Shown here: piece after piece, positions 37,001 through 45,659 of the stretch
How positions within the stretch are numbered: position 1 is the stretch's first letter
Layout: every line of letters starts with the position of its first letter
Origin: Chryseobacterium gambrini
GTDB taxonomy: Bacteria; Bacteroidota; Bacteroidia; Flavobacteriales; Weeksellaceae
DNA length: 64,000 bases
Assembly (NCBI RefSeq): GCF_900156825.1
Contig: NZ_FTOV01000004.1
Coordinates: 296,679 to 360,678, forward strand
Direction of reading: 5' to 3'
The notes under the pieces: generated by a model
Databases searched by the model: none
The model's input: the letters and a program-made list of their open reading frames with translations, nothing else
Told to the model about the DNA's origin: nothing
Position numbers and translations under genes: made by a program

Positions 37001-37658
37001 AGATTCAGGAATTTTAGATGCAGGTTCAGGAACAAATTATACGTATGTATGGAATACAGGAGCAACAACACAAACGATCTCTGTAAGTACACCGGGAACT
37101 TATACGGTAACGATAAGTAATGGAGTTTGTTCTAAGGTATTTTCTGCACAGCTTATCAATCCTACATTGCCTCAGTTTACAAATATTTCCTACGAGAACC
37201 ATATTTTAACACTGTCTACGACAAATCCGACAGGCGGAACTTTAGAATATTCTGCAGATAATGGTTTTAGCTGGCAGACGTCCAATGTATTTACTAATAT
37301 TTTGGATAATACGAATTATAATCTTCAGGTAAGGGTGAAAGATGCGAAATGCAGCACTTCAATATCATTCTTTACTTTCGTTGTTATCAATGCCATTACT
37401 CCGAATTCTGACGGTAAAAACGATATTGTAGATTTTACGGGAATCAGCAGTTATAACAATTTTGCAGCCTCTATTTTCGACAGATACGGACAGGAAGTAT
37501 TTAAAGCTTCCAAAAACCAGACCTTCTGGAACGGAATGTTGAGAGGAAGTTTGGTCCTTCCGACTGCTACTTATTGGTACAGAGTACAATGGGAAAATCC
37601 TGCCAGTAAGAAACTTGAGCAGAGAAGCGGATGGATTTTACTGAAAAACAGAAATTAA
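34053..37658 (+). CDS. T9SS type B sorted protein with choice-of-anchor-L domain (paralogue 2, internally duplicated)
   Basis: A 1201-residue relative of the flanking genes: signal peptide (ending NAQ), choice-of-anchor-L domain (about 50-315), Ig-like modules, and a type B sorting domain (NAITPNSDGKNDIVDF, IFDRYGQEVF, GWILLKNRN). It is about 410 residues longer than its paralogues because the central block is repeated. The block opening VQNATLTSCYTQGNATFNLT (about 395-645) recurs as VQNATLLKCYQTGGINYNLT (about 648-900), and the ICSGESVTLTASGGATYNW module occurs a third time as ICAGESVTLTATGGVTYEW. It is probably a surface or secreted protein; no catalytic residues were recognised. Confidence 0.88.
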   Translation: MLNRRTKNLFLALLLVFVGSFVNAQKGRDGKGVTSRQTPENMKAGAFIDVNTAAYPESAYSITQLVKDVLISGGSTCSAANVTNVSVSPNLAVTDQNRSWGYFNKATTNFPFAKGIVLTTGYARKAGNDLQGTLSDGLGSGGDADLAAALGVPNNQLNDATYIEFDFVPASTKVTFRYLFASKEYQTNFPCTISDGFALLLRKVGDPYTNLAVLPGGAGPVSVTNIHPSTQYQTGAPLACGAANVSYFGGYNIPQIETNFNGRTVPLTATATVIPGQTYHFKMVLADYQDANFDSAVFLEAGSFDIGVQLLDPAGVTLPSSINVCDNTPQTFTASVQGVGATYQWYLGTNPIPGATNASYTATQPGVYSVQVFLPGNTCPGTASITIVGGTSPTVQNATLTSCYTQGNATFNLTSAQPSISTTPGATFAYYVNQADAVAGNGNTIANPTAFSSPGQTVYVSVKNGFCSKVAELQLIKAPQITATIATPGVLTCTNSQVTLNASSSVYPTGSTFSWTTTNGNIVSGANTLNPVVNTAGTYTLTISNVYQPGNLTCTATANVTVTGDSAPPTTGLTASKVLICSGESVTLTASGGATYNWVGLPGNGATQTVSPTTTTTYTVTAVGANGCVSATPATVTIQVTQPITVQNATLLKCYQTGGINYNLTEAQPQITTAPGVTFAYYLNVADANAGNTNTIANPASFNSAGGQTIYVLVTNGGCKNVVTLQLLSTPQTTLTINPPQQITCTTPQITLNASSSVIPAGSTITWTATGGGNIVSGANTLTPVVNAGGVYTLTVTNINQPGNLNCTYTSNVTVTQNTTAPTATVTSTALQICSGESVTLTASGGATYNWTGLTGNGNTQVVSPTSTTTYTVFAVGANGCVSATPATITIIVAPPVAVLTASQMKICAGESVTLTATGGVTYEWIGLPGNGSTQIVSPTSTTTYSVFALGGNGCKVTNPTSITIQVVPAIVSALKDVNVCAGDSGILDAGSGTNYTYVWNTGATTQTISVSTPGTYTVTISNGVCSKVFSAQLINPTLPQFTNISYENHILTLSTTNPTGGTLEYSADNGFSWQTSNVFTNILDNTNYNLQVRVKDAKCSTSISFFTFVVINAITPNSDGKNDIVDFTGISSYNNFAASIFDRYGQEVFKASKNQTFWNGMLRGSLVLPTATYWYRVQWENPASKKLEQRSGWILLKNRN

Positions 37659-37673
37659 AAGATATTAAAATTG

Positions 37674-37700
37674 AAAACCTTTCTTATGAAAGGTTTTTTT
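37674..37700 (+). terminator. Rho-independent terminator
   Basis: Stem AAAACCTTT with AAAGGTTTT around a six-base loop, followed by T. Confidence 0.8.
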
Positions 37701-37753
37701 GCTTTTTTAGCATAAAAATGCCAAATAAATGTGTGGTATATTCAAAAAAAAAT

Positions 37754-37761
37754 TAAATTTG
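37754..37761 (+). promoter_or_regulatory. -7 box (TAAATTTG) for the third type B protein
   Basis: Exact TAnnTTTG match 16 bases before the ATG at 37778, at the same distance as in the two paralogues. Confidence 0.6.
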
Positions 37762-37777
37762 TTAAAACAAAAATATT

Positions 37778-40150
37778 ATGAAGAGATATCTACTATTGTT
37801 TTCTTTATTCGCGGTCTCCTCATCGAGTCTCTTTTATTCACAAAAAAATACAAATAGAAAGCCTCAGCAAGAAAAGGCTTCCTCTCTTACAATGAAAGCA
37901 GGTGCTTTTATTGATGTGAATGTGCCTACATATCCTGCATCAGCTTATGCCCCTTTGCAGCTGGTAAAAGATGTGTTGATTTCATCAGGAACCAATTCCT
38001 GTGTTACACCAAACGTATCCAACGTTCAGGTGAGCCCGAATCTTCCGGCAACAAATGCAAGCAGATCCTGGGGATATTTCAACAGAGGAACAACCAGCTT
38101 TCCTTTCAAGGATGGGATTGTTCTTTCTACAGGATATGTTCAAAAAGCCGGAAACAGCTATATTAGCTCTACTTTAGGAGATGATTTGCCGACGGGTAGT
38201 GATCCGGATCTTGTTGCAGCAACGAATCCTTCTGCAACACTTAATGATGCCGTTATTTTAGAGTTTGACTTTGTACCTACTTCCAGTCAGGTAAAGTTTA
38301 ATTACCTTTTTGCTTCCGAAGAATATACAGGGACTTTCCCTTGTAGTTTCTCAGATGCATTTGCTTTATTATTAAAACCTGTAGCCGGCGGACCTTACGT
38401 TAATATGGCTGTATTACCGGCTCCGGGAACAGGACCGGTGAGTGTAACCAATATTCACCCACAAAACAGTTTTGCGGGAACCAATATGGGGTGCGGCGCG
38501 CCAAACGTTGCATTTTTTGGAGGATATAACACGGCTAATATAGAAACTAACTTTAACGGAAGAACTGTTCCTTTACAGGCGACCGCTACAGTAGTTCCTG
38601 GACAGGCATACCACTTTAAAATGGTTTTGGCAGATGCTATTGACAGCAGCTATGATTCTGCTGTATTTTTAGATGGTGGATCTTTCAACATTGGAGTAGA
38701 ATTATTAGATCCTTCCGGAGCAACATTGCCGGAGCAAATTAATGTATGCGACAATGTTCCTCAGGTTATCACAGCATCGGTTAGTGATCCGAACATGACG
38801 TATCAGTGGTTCTTCAACGGAGTTGCTATTGCTGGAGCTACATCTCCTACCATTACAGCAACGCAGCCGGGTAATTACGAAATTCAGGTTTCATTCCCTG
38901 GAAGTCCTTGTCCGGGTAAAGCCAACATCAAAATAAACGGAGGAACAACACCAGCCGCAGTAGATGCGACATTGCTGCTCTGTACAACTCCGGATGTCAC
39001 CTGGTTTGATCTTACCAACTCTATGGCATCAATCAGTACAACGCCGGGTGCGGTATTCCATTTTTATGTAAATCAGGCAGATGCAATTGCACAGAACAAT
39101 AATTACATTCAGGATATTCTTCACTACAATGGTAATGATGGACAAATTCTTTATGTTGTCGTATCGAATGGAGGTTTCTGTAGTAAAATGGTAAAATTAA
39201 CATTATCAAAAGAAGCGACTCCTATTGCAAGTGTAGTGGCATCCAAAATTAAAGTCTGTCCGGGAACTGTAGTAGATCTTACTGCAACCGGCGGAGTAAC
39301 TTATCAATGGGCAAACTTCTCAGGAACAGGCAATACCCAAAGTGCAACAGTTTACAATACAACAACCTTCTCTGTATATGCATTGGGAACAAAAGGATGT
39401 AAATCTTTACAGCCTGCAAAAATCACCGTTGAGGTAGTTCCGGAAATCACTTCGACATTAATGGATGTAGAAATGTGTCAGGGAGACAGAGTAACATTGG
39501 ACGCAGGAGCAGGACCAAATTATACTTACCTTTGGAGTACAGGTGCAACGACCAGAACGATAGAAGTAGATCAGTTGGGTATTTATTCCGTAACCATTAA
39601 GAATGGATTTTGCCAGGAAACTTTCACTGCAAAAGTGATGGCAGCAGCTTCTCCATTTGTTTCAAATATTGATTACAGCAACAATACGTTAACAATTACT
39701 GCTCAGGTTCCGATGATCAATAATATTCCTCAGACAGCAGAATATTCTGTGGACGGTGGTATTTCATGGCAGCAGTCTAATGTATTTACAGGACTTTCCA
39801 ACAATACCCACTACGATATTCAGGTAAGAACTGTAGGAACACATTGTGTAGGAGCTTTAGAATTCTTCACACTGAATATTGCAAATATGATTACTCCAAA
39901 TCAGGATGGTGTTAATGATACATTGGATCTTACAGCTCTTGGAAACTTTAATAACTTCACCGGTTCTGTGTATGACAGATATGGTTCAGAATTATTCAGA
40001 TTCTCTAAAGAACGCCCAATCTGGAACGGAACTTTAGGAGGTAAAAAGCTACCAACTGCAACATACTGGTATAAATTTAACTTCCAGTATCCGAAATCAA
40101 AAACAAGCATGACCCAGTCTGGCTGGATTATGTTGAAAAACAGAGAATAA
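37778..40150 (+). CDS. T9SS type B sorted protein with choice-of-anchor-L domain (paralogue 3)
   Basis: A 790-residue protein with the same plan as the gene at 31522: signal peptide (about 1-22), choice-of-anchor-L domain (about 50-315, WGYFNRGTTSFPF, FNYLFASEEYTGTFPC, GQAYHFKMVLADAIDSSYDS), Ig-like modules (MTYQWFFNGVAIAGATSPT, VCPGTVVDLTATGGVTYQW, NYTYLWSTGATTRTIEV) and a type B sorting domain (NMITPNQDGVNDTLDL, VYDRYGSELF, GWIMLKNRE). The three tandem paralogues differ most in the middle, which suggests divergence of binding modules on a common anchor. Its terminator faces the convergent rsmA gene. Confidence 0.88.
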   Translation: MKRYLLLFSLFAVSSSSLFYSQKNTNRKPQQEKASSLTMKAGAFIDVNVPTYPASAYAPLQLVKDVLISSGTNSCVTPNVSNVQVSPNLPATNASRSWGYFNRGTTSFPFKDGIVLSTGYVQKAGNSYISSTLGDDLPTGSDPDLVAATNPSATLNDAVILEFDFVPTSSQVKFNYLFASEEYTGTFPCSFSDAFALLLKPVAGGPYVNMAVLPAPGTGPVSVTNIHPQNSFAGTNMGCGAPNVAFFGGYNTANIETNFNGRTVPLQATATVVPGQAYHFKMVLADAIDSSYDSAVFLDGGSFNIGVELLDPSGATLPEQINVCDNVPQVITASVSDPNMTYQWFFNGVAIAGATSPTITATQPGNYEIQVSFPGSPCPGKANIKINGGTTPAAVDATLLLCTTPDVTWFDLTNSMASISTTPGAVFHFYVNQADAIAQNNNYIQDILHYNGNDGQILYVVVSNGGFCSKMVKLTLSKEATPIASVVASKIKVCPGTVVDLTATGGVTYQWANFSGTGNTQSATVYNTTTFSVYALGTKGCKSLQPAKITVEVVPEITSTLMDVEMCQGDRVTLDAGAGPNYTYLWSTGATTRTIEVDQLGIYSVTIKNGFCQETFTAKVMAAASPFVSNIDYSNNTLTITAQVPMINNIPQTAEYSVDGGISWQQSNVFTGLSNNTHYDIQVRTVGTHCVGALEFFTLNIANMITPNQDGVNDTLDLTALGNFNNFTGSVYDRYGSELFRFSKERPIWNGTLGGKKLPTATYWYKFNFQYPKSKTSMTQSGWIMLKNRE

Positions 40151-40174
40151 AAAATCAATCGATAATGCAAAATG

Positions 40175-40207
40175 AAAGCCCTTCAAGAAATTGAGGGGCT
40201 TTTTTTA
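40175..40207 (+). terminator. Rho-independent terminator between convergent genes
   Basis: Stem AAAGCCCTTCAA (40175-40186) with TTGAGGGGCTTT (40191-40202), then T on the plus strand and a shorter T-rich tail on the minus strand. It may serve both the type B gene and rsmA. Confidence 0.8.
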
Positions 40208-40243
40208 GGATAAATTAAGTTATTGCTCTTCTTAACTTTTTTA

Positions 40244-41014
40244 CTACACACTTTCTTTCCAGAGCTGTGTAAATGAAATGAAATCTGCCACGCTGAGTTC
40301 TTCTGCTCTTTTATCCATAAATTCATGGGTTTTTAAAGCTTCCGGAATATTTAAAATTTTTAAAGCATTCGACAGCTTTTTTCTTCTCTGGTTAAAACCT
40401 GCCTTTACGATCTGTTTAAACAATACCTCATTTCCTGCCAAACCTTCTTTAGGATTTCTGGTGATTCTGATAACACCGGATTTTACTTTAGGCGGCGGAT
40501 TGAAGACATTTTCATGAACGGTAAATAAATACGAAGTATCATAATAAGCCTGAATCAGGACAGAGAGAATTCCGTAATCTTTTGTTCTTGGAACGGCGGC
40601 TGTTCTTTCCGCTACTTCTTTCTGAAACATTCCCACCATTTCCGGAATCAGCTCATAATGATCGATAATCTGGAACAAAATCTGGGAAGAAATGTTGTAA
40701 GGAAAATTTCCGATGATGGCAATCTGCTCTCCGTTGGTAAACTGAAAATCCTGTTTTAGAAAATCTCCCACAAAAGTTTCTTCGGTTACTTTAGAATAGT
40801 TTTCCTTTAAATATTCTATGGATTCTTTATCGATTTCTGCAAGGTAAATCTGCTGTTCTTTTTCCAGCAGATATTTGGTGAGAACTCCCATTCCGGGACC
40901 CACTTCCATTACCTTATTGTAGCCCTCAAAACTCAGACCTTCCACGATTTTTCTTGCGATGTTTTCATCCGTCAGAAAGTGCTGACCAAGATGCTTTTTT
41001 GCTTTTACACTCAA
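40244..41014 (-). CDS. rsmA: 16S rRNA (adenine1518-N6/adenine1519-N6)-dimethyltransferase
   Basis: A 256-residue KsgA/RsmA protein that dimethylates two adjacent adenines near the 3' end of 16S rRNA in ribosome maturation. The start KAKKHLGQHFLTDENIA, the SAM motif VMEVGPGMGVLT and the catalytic NFPYNISSQ are all present. It is divergent from ftsX over 92 bases. The length is normal. Confidence 0.96.
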   Translation of the reverse strand: MSVKAKKHLGQHFLTDENIARKIVEGLSFEGYNKVMEVGPGMGVLTKYLLEKEQQIYLAEIDKESIEYLKENYSKVTEETFVGDFLKQDFQFTNGEQIAIIGNFPYNISSQILFQIIDHYELIPEMVGMFQKEVAERTAAVPRTKDYGILSVLIQAYYDTSYLFTVHENVFNPPPKVKSGVIRITRNPKEGLAGNEVLFKQIVKAGFNQRRKKLSNALKILNIPEALKTHEFMDKRAEELSVADFISFTQLWKESV

Positions 41015-41090
41015 TGTTTTTTATGATTTTATTAACAGTGATTTTCTCTTTTTCGTTCCCAAATTTCGGAAGATTTTTTCTATTTTAGCC

Positions 41091-41099
41091 AAAAATTTT
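41091..41099 (+). promoter_or_regulatory. Candidate -7 box, TAnnTTAGC variant, for ftsX
   Basis: TATTTTAGC lies seven bases before the ATG at 41107, which would give a very short or absent leader. Confidence 0.3.
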
Positions 41100-41106
41100 A
41101 ATATTA

Positions 41107-42006
41107 ATGGCTAAATCTGTAGATGAATTTAATAAGAAAAGGCTTAGGTCTAGCAATATTACAGTAGTAATAAGTATTGCCTTAGTGTTATTTTTGTTGG
41201 GATTAATGGGACTTATTTTAATCAATGCCCAGAAATATTCCGACTATATCAAGGAGCAACTTGTGGTAAATGCTTACTTTGATGAAAACTATGAGGCAAA
41301 AGATTCTGTAAAGATTGCGAAAATGGAAGCTGAGGTTTTCAAAGAAATTCAGACACTGGCTCCGGTAAAGAAAGCAACGTATATTACCAGAGAAATGGCT
41401 TCCAAGGAAGCTAAAAAAGCAATGGGAATTGATACGGATGCGCTTTTCGAAGAAAATATTTTCCCTTCATCTGTAGAAATTGCCCTAAAACCGGAGTATG
41501 TAGATCCGGCAAAGATCGATGAAGCCATTAAAGCCATTAAAGCCGTTCCCGGAATTATTGATGTAAAGAACGACAGTACTTTAATGGTAGATGTGTACAA
41601 CAACCTGAGCAGAATTCTGAAATGGATCTTAGGATTTTCCATCCTGTTTTTAATTCTGGCGGTTGTATTAATTAACAATTCCATCCGTCTGAAAATATTC
41701 TCAAAGAGATTTATTATTAAAACCATGCAGCTTGTAGGAGCGAAGAGAAGATTCATCCTGAAACCTTTCATCATCGAAGCGGTAGTTTTAGGGGCAATTG
41801 GTTCTGCAATCGGACTTCTGGTTCTTTTCGGAGCATGGTATTACTTTACAAGCCAGATCGGATCTGCCTTTGTACAGGACAACAACCAATACTTCTGGCT
41901 GGTTCTGCTGGTATTCGGAGTAGGAATTTTTATTACGGTTTTAAGTACGATTGTAGCTACCTGGAGATTCTTAAGATCAAACGTTGACGACTTATATTAC
42001 TCTTAA
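41107..42006 (+). CDS. ftsX: Cell division ABC transporter permease FtsX
   Basis: A 299-residue membrane protein with the FtsX layout: a short cytoplasmic N-terminus, helix 1 (about 20-38), a large extracytoplasmic domain (about 40-175) and three C-terminal helices (about 175-195, 225-250, 265-290). With FtsE it couples ATP use to activation of cell-wall hydrolases at the septum; ftsE is not in the window. The DUF3098 gene starts two bases after its stop, and uppP follows, an order often seen in Bacteroidota. Confidence 0.93.
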   Translation: MAKSVDEFNKKRLRSSNITVVISIALVLFLLGLMGLILINAQKYSDYIKEQLVVNAYFDENYEAKDSVKIAKMEAEVFKEIQTLAPVKKATYITREMASKEAKKAMGIDTDALFEENIFPSSVEIALKPEYVDPAKIDEAIKAIKAVPGIIDVKNDSTLMVDVYNNLSRILKWILGFSILFLILAVVLINNSIRLKIFSKRFIIKTMQLVGAKRRFILKPFIIEAVVLGAIGSAIGLLVLFGAWYYFTSQIGSAFVQDNNQYFWLVLLVFGVGIFITVLSTIVATWRFLRSNVDDLYYS

Positions 42007-42008
42007 AA

Positions 42009-42308
42009 ATGAGCAAAAAAACAAATAAATTTTCCGCAGATAACTTCGGGAAAGAAACAACCGAAGTTCCAAAGGAGAACACTTTTTACTTCGGAAAAGA
42101 AAACTTTAAATGGATGCTGATCGGCTTGGCATTCATCGTGGTAGGGTTTCTTCTGATGATGGGAGCCGATGCTAATACCGTAGACGGAAAATACGATCCG
42201 AACTCATGGAATGAAGGTATTTTTTCTATCCGAAGAATCAGGATTGCGCCATTATTTGTGGTGATTGGTTTCGGAATCGAAGTTTACGCGATTTTAAAAA
42301 GAAAGTAG
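42009..42308 (+). CDS. DUF3098 family small membrane protein
   Basis: A 99-residue protein with a charged N-terminus and two transmembrane helices (about 34-52 and 78-95) around the segment YDPNSWNEGIFSIRRIRIAP, characteristic of DUF3098. Function unknown. It lies directly downstream of ftsX (two-base gap) and upstream of uppP, so it is probably linked to division or envelope assembly. A hairpin follows at 42326-42386. Confidence 0.85.
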   Translation: MSKKTNKFSADNFGKETTEVPKENTFYFGKENFKWMLIGLAFIVVGFLLMMGADANTVDGKYDPNSWNEGIFSIRRIRIAPLFVVIGFGIEVYAILKRK

Positions 42309-42325
42309 AAATAAATTTTATTTGA

Positions 42326-42386
42326 AGATTAAGAAATTCGGAAATTTAGATTAGTCTAAATCTCTTGGTTTCTTAATCTTTTAATT
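42326..42386 (+). terminator. Large hairpin between DUF3098 and uppP, terminator-like
   Basis: An outer stem AAGATTAAGAAA with TTTCTTAATCTT encloses an inner stem of ATTTAGA with TCTAAAT, followed by TTAATTTT. It could terminate the ftsX transcript or attenuate it before uppP. Confidence 0.55.
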
Positions 42387-42389
42387 TTG
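42382..42389 (+). promoter_or_regulatory. -7 box (TAATTTTG) just before uppP
   Basis: Exact TAnnTTTG match ending eight bases before the ATG at 42398. It would give a nearly leaderless uppP message. Confidence 0.4.
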
Positions 42390-42397
42390 GATAAATT

Positions 42398-43216
42398 ATG
42401 GATTTAATCAAAGCAATTATTATTGCGATCATTGAAGGCTTAACAGAGTATCTGCCCATTTCGTCAACTGCACATATGGGCTTCACGGCAAATTTGCTGG
42501 GACTTGAAGAAACCGAATTTTTAAAAATGTTTCAGGTTTCCATACAGTTTGGGGCAATCCTTTCTGTGGTTGTGGCATACTGGAAAAAGTTTTTTGATCT
42601 TAAAAATTTGCAGTTTTACTTTAAACTGGCTTTTGCAGTGGTTCCGGCTTTGGTTTTAGGATATTTATTTGATGATAAAATTGAAGCGGTTTTAGGAAAT
42701 CAGATCGCTATTTCTTCAGTTCTGGTTCTTGGAGGTGTTGTTTTACTGTTTGCCGATACATGGTTCAAAAATCCAAAGATTGATGATGAAAAAGGCATTA
42801 CCATAAAAAAAGCAGTAACCATTGGTTTTTGGCAGTGTCTTGCAATGATGCCGGGAACGAGTAGGAGTGCAGCTTCCATCATCGGTGGAATGACACAGGG
42901 ATTGACCAGAAAAGCAGCGGCAGAATTTTCATTCTTTTTGGCGGTTCCTACCATGTTGGCGGTAACGGTATATTCGGTTTTTGTAAAAACATGGGGGAAA
43001 GAAACGCCTAATCCGCAGAAAGGCTATGAAATGATTATGGAATCTCAGGATCACATCATGATTTTTATCGTAGGAAATGTAGTGGCATTCATTGTTGCGT
43101 TAATTGCCATTAAAGCATTTATCGGAGTTTTAAATAAATATGGTTTCAGACCTTGGGGATGGTACCGTATTTTCGTAGGAATTGCCTTGCTGATTTATTT
43201 TTATTTCTTTAAATAA
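42398..43216 (+). CDS. uppP: Undecaprenyl-diphosphatase (BacA type)
   Basis: A 272-residue integral membrane enzyme that dephosphorylates undecaprenyl diphosphate and so recycles the lipid carrier for peptidoglycan and other envelope polymers. The two catalytic motifs are seen: EGLTEYLPISSTAH near the N-terminus (about 14-27) and PGTSRSAASIIGG (about 153-165). Loss or overexpression alters bacitracin sensitivity in other bacteria. It has a hairpin and a possible own promoter in front and truB downstream. Confidence 0.96.
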   Translation: MDLIKAIIIAIIEGLTEYLPISSTAHMGFTANLLGLEETEFLKMFQVSIQFGAILSVVVAYWKKFFDLKNLQFYFKLAFAVVPALVLGYLFDDKIEAVLGNQIAISSVLVLGGVVLLFADTWFKNPKIDDEKGITIKKAVTIGFWQCLAMMPGTSRSAASIIGGMTQGLTRKAAAEFSFFLAVPTMLAVTVYSVFVKTWGKETPNPQKGYEMIMESQDHIMIFIVGNVVAFIVALIAIKAFIGVLNKYGFRPWGWYRIFVGIALLIYFYFFK

Positions 43217-43239
43217 TTTAAGCTAAAAAATATAAACAG

Positions 43240-43285
43240 TAATACTAAAAAATTACTCATTACCAAATACTCATTACTCATATTC
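43240..43285 (+). repeat. Short 'TACTCATTAC' direct repeats before truB
   Basis: ATTACTCATTACC, then ATACTCATTACTCATATTC: a degenerate seven-to-ten-base satellite directly before the truB start. Confidence 0.5.
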
Positions 43286-43984
43286 ATGACTGCCGAAGAT
43301 TTACAATCTGGACATATATTTTTATTAGACAAACCCTTGGACTGGACTTCTTTTCAGGCGGTCAATAAAATGAAATACAAACTCAAAAGAGAGTTTGATT
43401 TACCCAAGAAATTCAAAATTGGTCACGCAGGAACTTTAGATCCGCGTGCAACGGGATTATTGATTGTCTGCTGTGGTAAATTCACCAAGAAAATTCCTGA
43501 AATTCAGGATGCCCCAAAGGAATACTGGACCGAAATAAAAATCGGCGTACAGACAGAATCATACGATACTGAAAAACCCGAAATTTTACATCAGGACATT
43601 TCGCAGATTACGGAGGAGCAGATAAAAACGGCATTGGAAAAATTTGTTGGAGAAATCGATCAGACTCCGCCTGTTTTTTCGGCAATAAAGATCGAAGGAA
43701 AAAGAGCATATGATCTTGCAAGAGCAGGAGAGGAGGTGGAAATGAAATCCCGTAAAACCACAATTTTTTATATTGATAATGTAAAGATTGATCTTCCGCT
43801 CGTAAGTTTCACGGTGGGTTGCTCGAAAGGGACTTACATTCGCAGTTTAGCTCACGATATCGGACAGGAATTGGGTGTTGGAGCTTATTTAATACAATTG
43901 AGACGGACAAAGATCGGAGAATACAAAATTGAAGATGCCACGTCAGACTTTTTGGAAAATGATTTTAGATTTAACGAGTCATGA
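43286..43984 (+). CDS. truB: tRNA pseudouridine(55) synthase
   Basis: A 232-residue enzyme that makes pseudouridine 55 in the T-loop of tRNAs. The catalytic motif GHAGTLDPRATGLL carries the aspartate D52, and DKPLDWTSF, KIGVQTESYDTE and GTYIRSLAHDIG are typical. It lacks the long C-terminal PUA domain seen in E. coli, which is common in Bacteroidota. Its stop overlaps the next ATG by four bases (ATGA), and rluF follows that gene, so two rRNA/tRNA modification genes share an operon. Confidence 0.95.
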   Translation: MTAEDLQSGHIFLLDKPLDWTSFQAVNKMKYKLKREFDLPKKFKIGHAGTLDPRATGLLIVCCGKFTKKIPEIQDAPKEYWTEIKIGVQTESYDTEKPEILHQDISQITEEQIKTALEKFVGEIDQTPPVFSAIKIEGKRAYDLARAGEEVEMKSRKTTIFYIDNVKIDLPLVSFTVGCSKGTYIRSLAHDIGQELGVGAYLIQLRRTKIGEYKIEDATSDFLENDFRFNES

Positions 43985-44574
43985 AGAAAATCTTATTCTT
44001 AGTACTTACGCTGTTTTCTTTTTACAAAGCTTTTTCTCAGGAAGCAAAACCAATGAAATCTACAATGGGATTTTATGTTAATCCTGCCCTTAATTTAGGA
44101 TATAATTTAGGAAATAGTATTAAAGATAGTCAGAATAAAGATTCCCAATACTATCAGCAAAATATTTCTCCCTATTTACCGAATAAAATTACGTACGGAA
44201 TTACGGCTGTCGCAGGATATCATTTTATTCCTAATCTGGCTTTAGGATCTGGTTTTAAATATAGTTTTATTGATGATAATTTTCATTTGATGTACTGGGT
44301 AATTCAACCAAAAGTAATTTTTAATGTTGATGATGAGTCAGTATTTATTGATCTCAATTATGGAAAGCAGATTAATCATTCCGCTGTTTCGGATTCAAAA
44401 TTTTATGGTTTAAAGATTGGATTACAGGTTTCGTATTCCAAAAGATTAAGTCAGGAAGGAGGGATTATTTTAGAAAGTCATAAATTTGCAAACTCAAGTG
44501 CAGTTTTTGTTGGATTGAGTTATGGAATTACGATTTTCAGCAATAAAAATTATACAGGTTACGGAGAAGATTAA
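43981..44574 (+). CDS. Predicted outer-membrane beta-barrel-like protein
   Basis: A 197-residue protein with signal peptide (about 1-20, ending FSQ). The mature part has alternating hydrophobic patterns and ends in an aromatic-rich strand, suggesting a small beta-barrel. I cannot assign a family. It overlaps truB by four bases and rluF by one, so it is inside an operon of RNA-modification genes with no obvious functional link. Confidence 0.6.
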   Translation: MKKILFLVLTLFSFYKAFSQEAKPMKSTMGFYVNPALNLGYNLGNSIKDSQNKDSQYYQQNISPYLPNKITYGITAVAGYHFIPNLALGSGFKYSFIDDNFHLMYWVIQPKVIFNVDDESVFIDLNYGKQINHSAVSDSKFYGLKIGLQVSYSKRLSQEGGIILESHKFANSSAVFVGLSYGITIFSNKNYTGYGED

Positions 44575-45296
44575 TGGAAAAAATAAGAATTAACAAATAT
44601 TTATCTGAAGTAGGCTACTGTTCGAGAAGAGCAGCAGACAAACTTCTGGAAGAAGGAAGAATTACCATTAACGGCAAAGTTCCGGAAATGGGAACAAAAG
44701 TTTCCGATGAAGACATGATTGAAGTAGACGGAAAACCGATTCGTGAACCGGAAGAAAACCATGTTTATATTGCTTTTAATAAACCTGTAGGAATCGTTTG
44801 TACCACTGATACAAAACGTGAGAAAAATAATATCATCGATTATATTAATCATCCCAAAAGAATTTTTCCGATCGGAAGACTCGACAAACCGAGTGAAGGA
44901 TTGATTCTTTTAACCAGCGATGGCGATATTGTAAATAAAATTCTAAGATCCCGAAACAACCACGGAAAAGAGTATATTGTAAGAGTCGATAAGCCGATTA
45001 CGCCCAAATTTCTGGATAAAATGCGAAACGGAGTTCCGATTTTGGATACCGTTACTAAAAAATGTGAGGTCGAAAAAATTGATGAAATGAATTTCCGCAT
45101 CGTTCTTACGCAGGGACTGAACCGACAGATCCGAAGAATGTGCGAATATTTAGGCTACGAAGTAAAGAAACTGAAACGGATCAGGGTTTTGAATATCAAA
45201 CTCGATCTTCCCATCGGAAAGTGGAGGGATCTTACGGAGGAAGAACTTTCTGCTTTACAAAAAATGGTTGAAGGTTCCAGTAAAACATACGATTAA
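44574..45296 (+). CDS. rluF: 23S rRNA pseudouridine(2604) synthase (RluF-like)
   Basis: A 240-residue member of the RsuA/RluB/RluE/RluF family with an N-terminal S4 RNA-binding domain (about 4-50, [19 protein letters not shown]) and a catalytic domain whose [10 protein letters not shown] motif carries D104. The segments [15 protein letters not shown] and [20 protein letters not shown] resemble E. coli RluF more than RluB. It probably modifies U2604 of 23S rRNA, with specificity inferred only. It starts on the last base of the preceding stop codon, and a terminator follows. Confidence 0.85.
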   Translation: MEKIRINKYLSEVGYCSRRAADKLLEEGRITINGKVPEMGTKVSDEDMIEVDGKPIREPEENHVYIAFNKPVGIVCTTDTKREKNNIIDYINHPKRIFPIGRLDKPSEGLILLTSDGDIVNKILRSRNNHGKEYIVRVDKPITPKFLDKMRNGVPILDTVTKKCEVEKIDEMNFRIVLTQGLNRQIRRMCEYLGYEVKKLKRIRVLNIKLDLPIGKWRDLTEEELSALQKMVEGSSKTYD

Positions 45297-45301
45297 AATA
45301 A

Positions 45302-45331
45302 TAGAGATGCCGGATTCGACATCTCTTTTTT
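45302..45331 (+). terminator. Rho-independent terminator of the truB operon
   Basis: Stem AGAGATGCCG with CGACATCTCT (one mismatch), followed by T6. Confidence 0.75.
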
Positions 45332-45372
45332 GTATACCTTAGATATTTATCATATTCATATACAGTATTTTT

Positions 45373-45450
45373 GTTATTCTGACGAGAGAATAATCTCAAA
45401 AAGTTTTTTTATCTCGCGCAGATTTTACAGATTGCGCAAATTTTTTTCCA
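45373..45450 (+). repeat. 75-bp dispersed repeat, copy 1
   Basis: GTTATTCTGACGAGAG, then AATCTCAAAAAGTT, TTATCTCGCGCAGATT and GATTGCGCAAATTT. It aligns through its length with 45660-45733. Confidence 0.7.
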
Positions 45451-45556
45451 ATTTAAAATTATTTATACTTTCTAAAATGCATTTACAGCATTTTTGTCAT
45501 CCTGAAAGGATCTAAGCAAAGTCTGATAATTAACTTTAAAGAACAGTGATGAATAA

Positions 45557-45580
45557 CCCTTCGACAGGCTCAGGGTGACA
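45557..45580. repeat. Short palindromic repeat CCCTTCGACAGGCTCAGGGT
   Basis: CCCTTCGACA with GGCTCAGGGTGACA forms an imperfect hairpin. This motif is widespread in intergenic DNA of many bacteria. A related GTCATCCTGAAAGGATCT piece lies about 60 bases upstream. Confidence 0.6.
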
Positions 45581-45659
45581 TTGCGAATACTTCCTATAAT
45601 ACTTAAAACAATGAAGAATTGTTAAAAAAAATATTTTGACAAAAAATTAACGTTGCATT

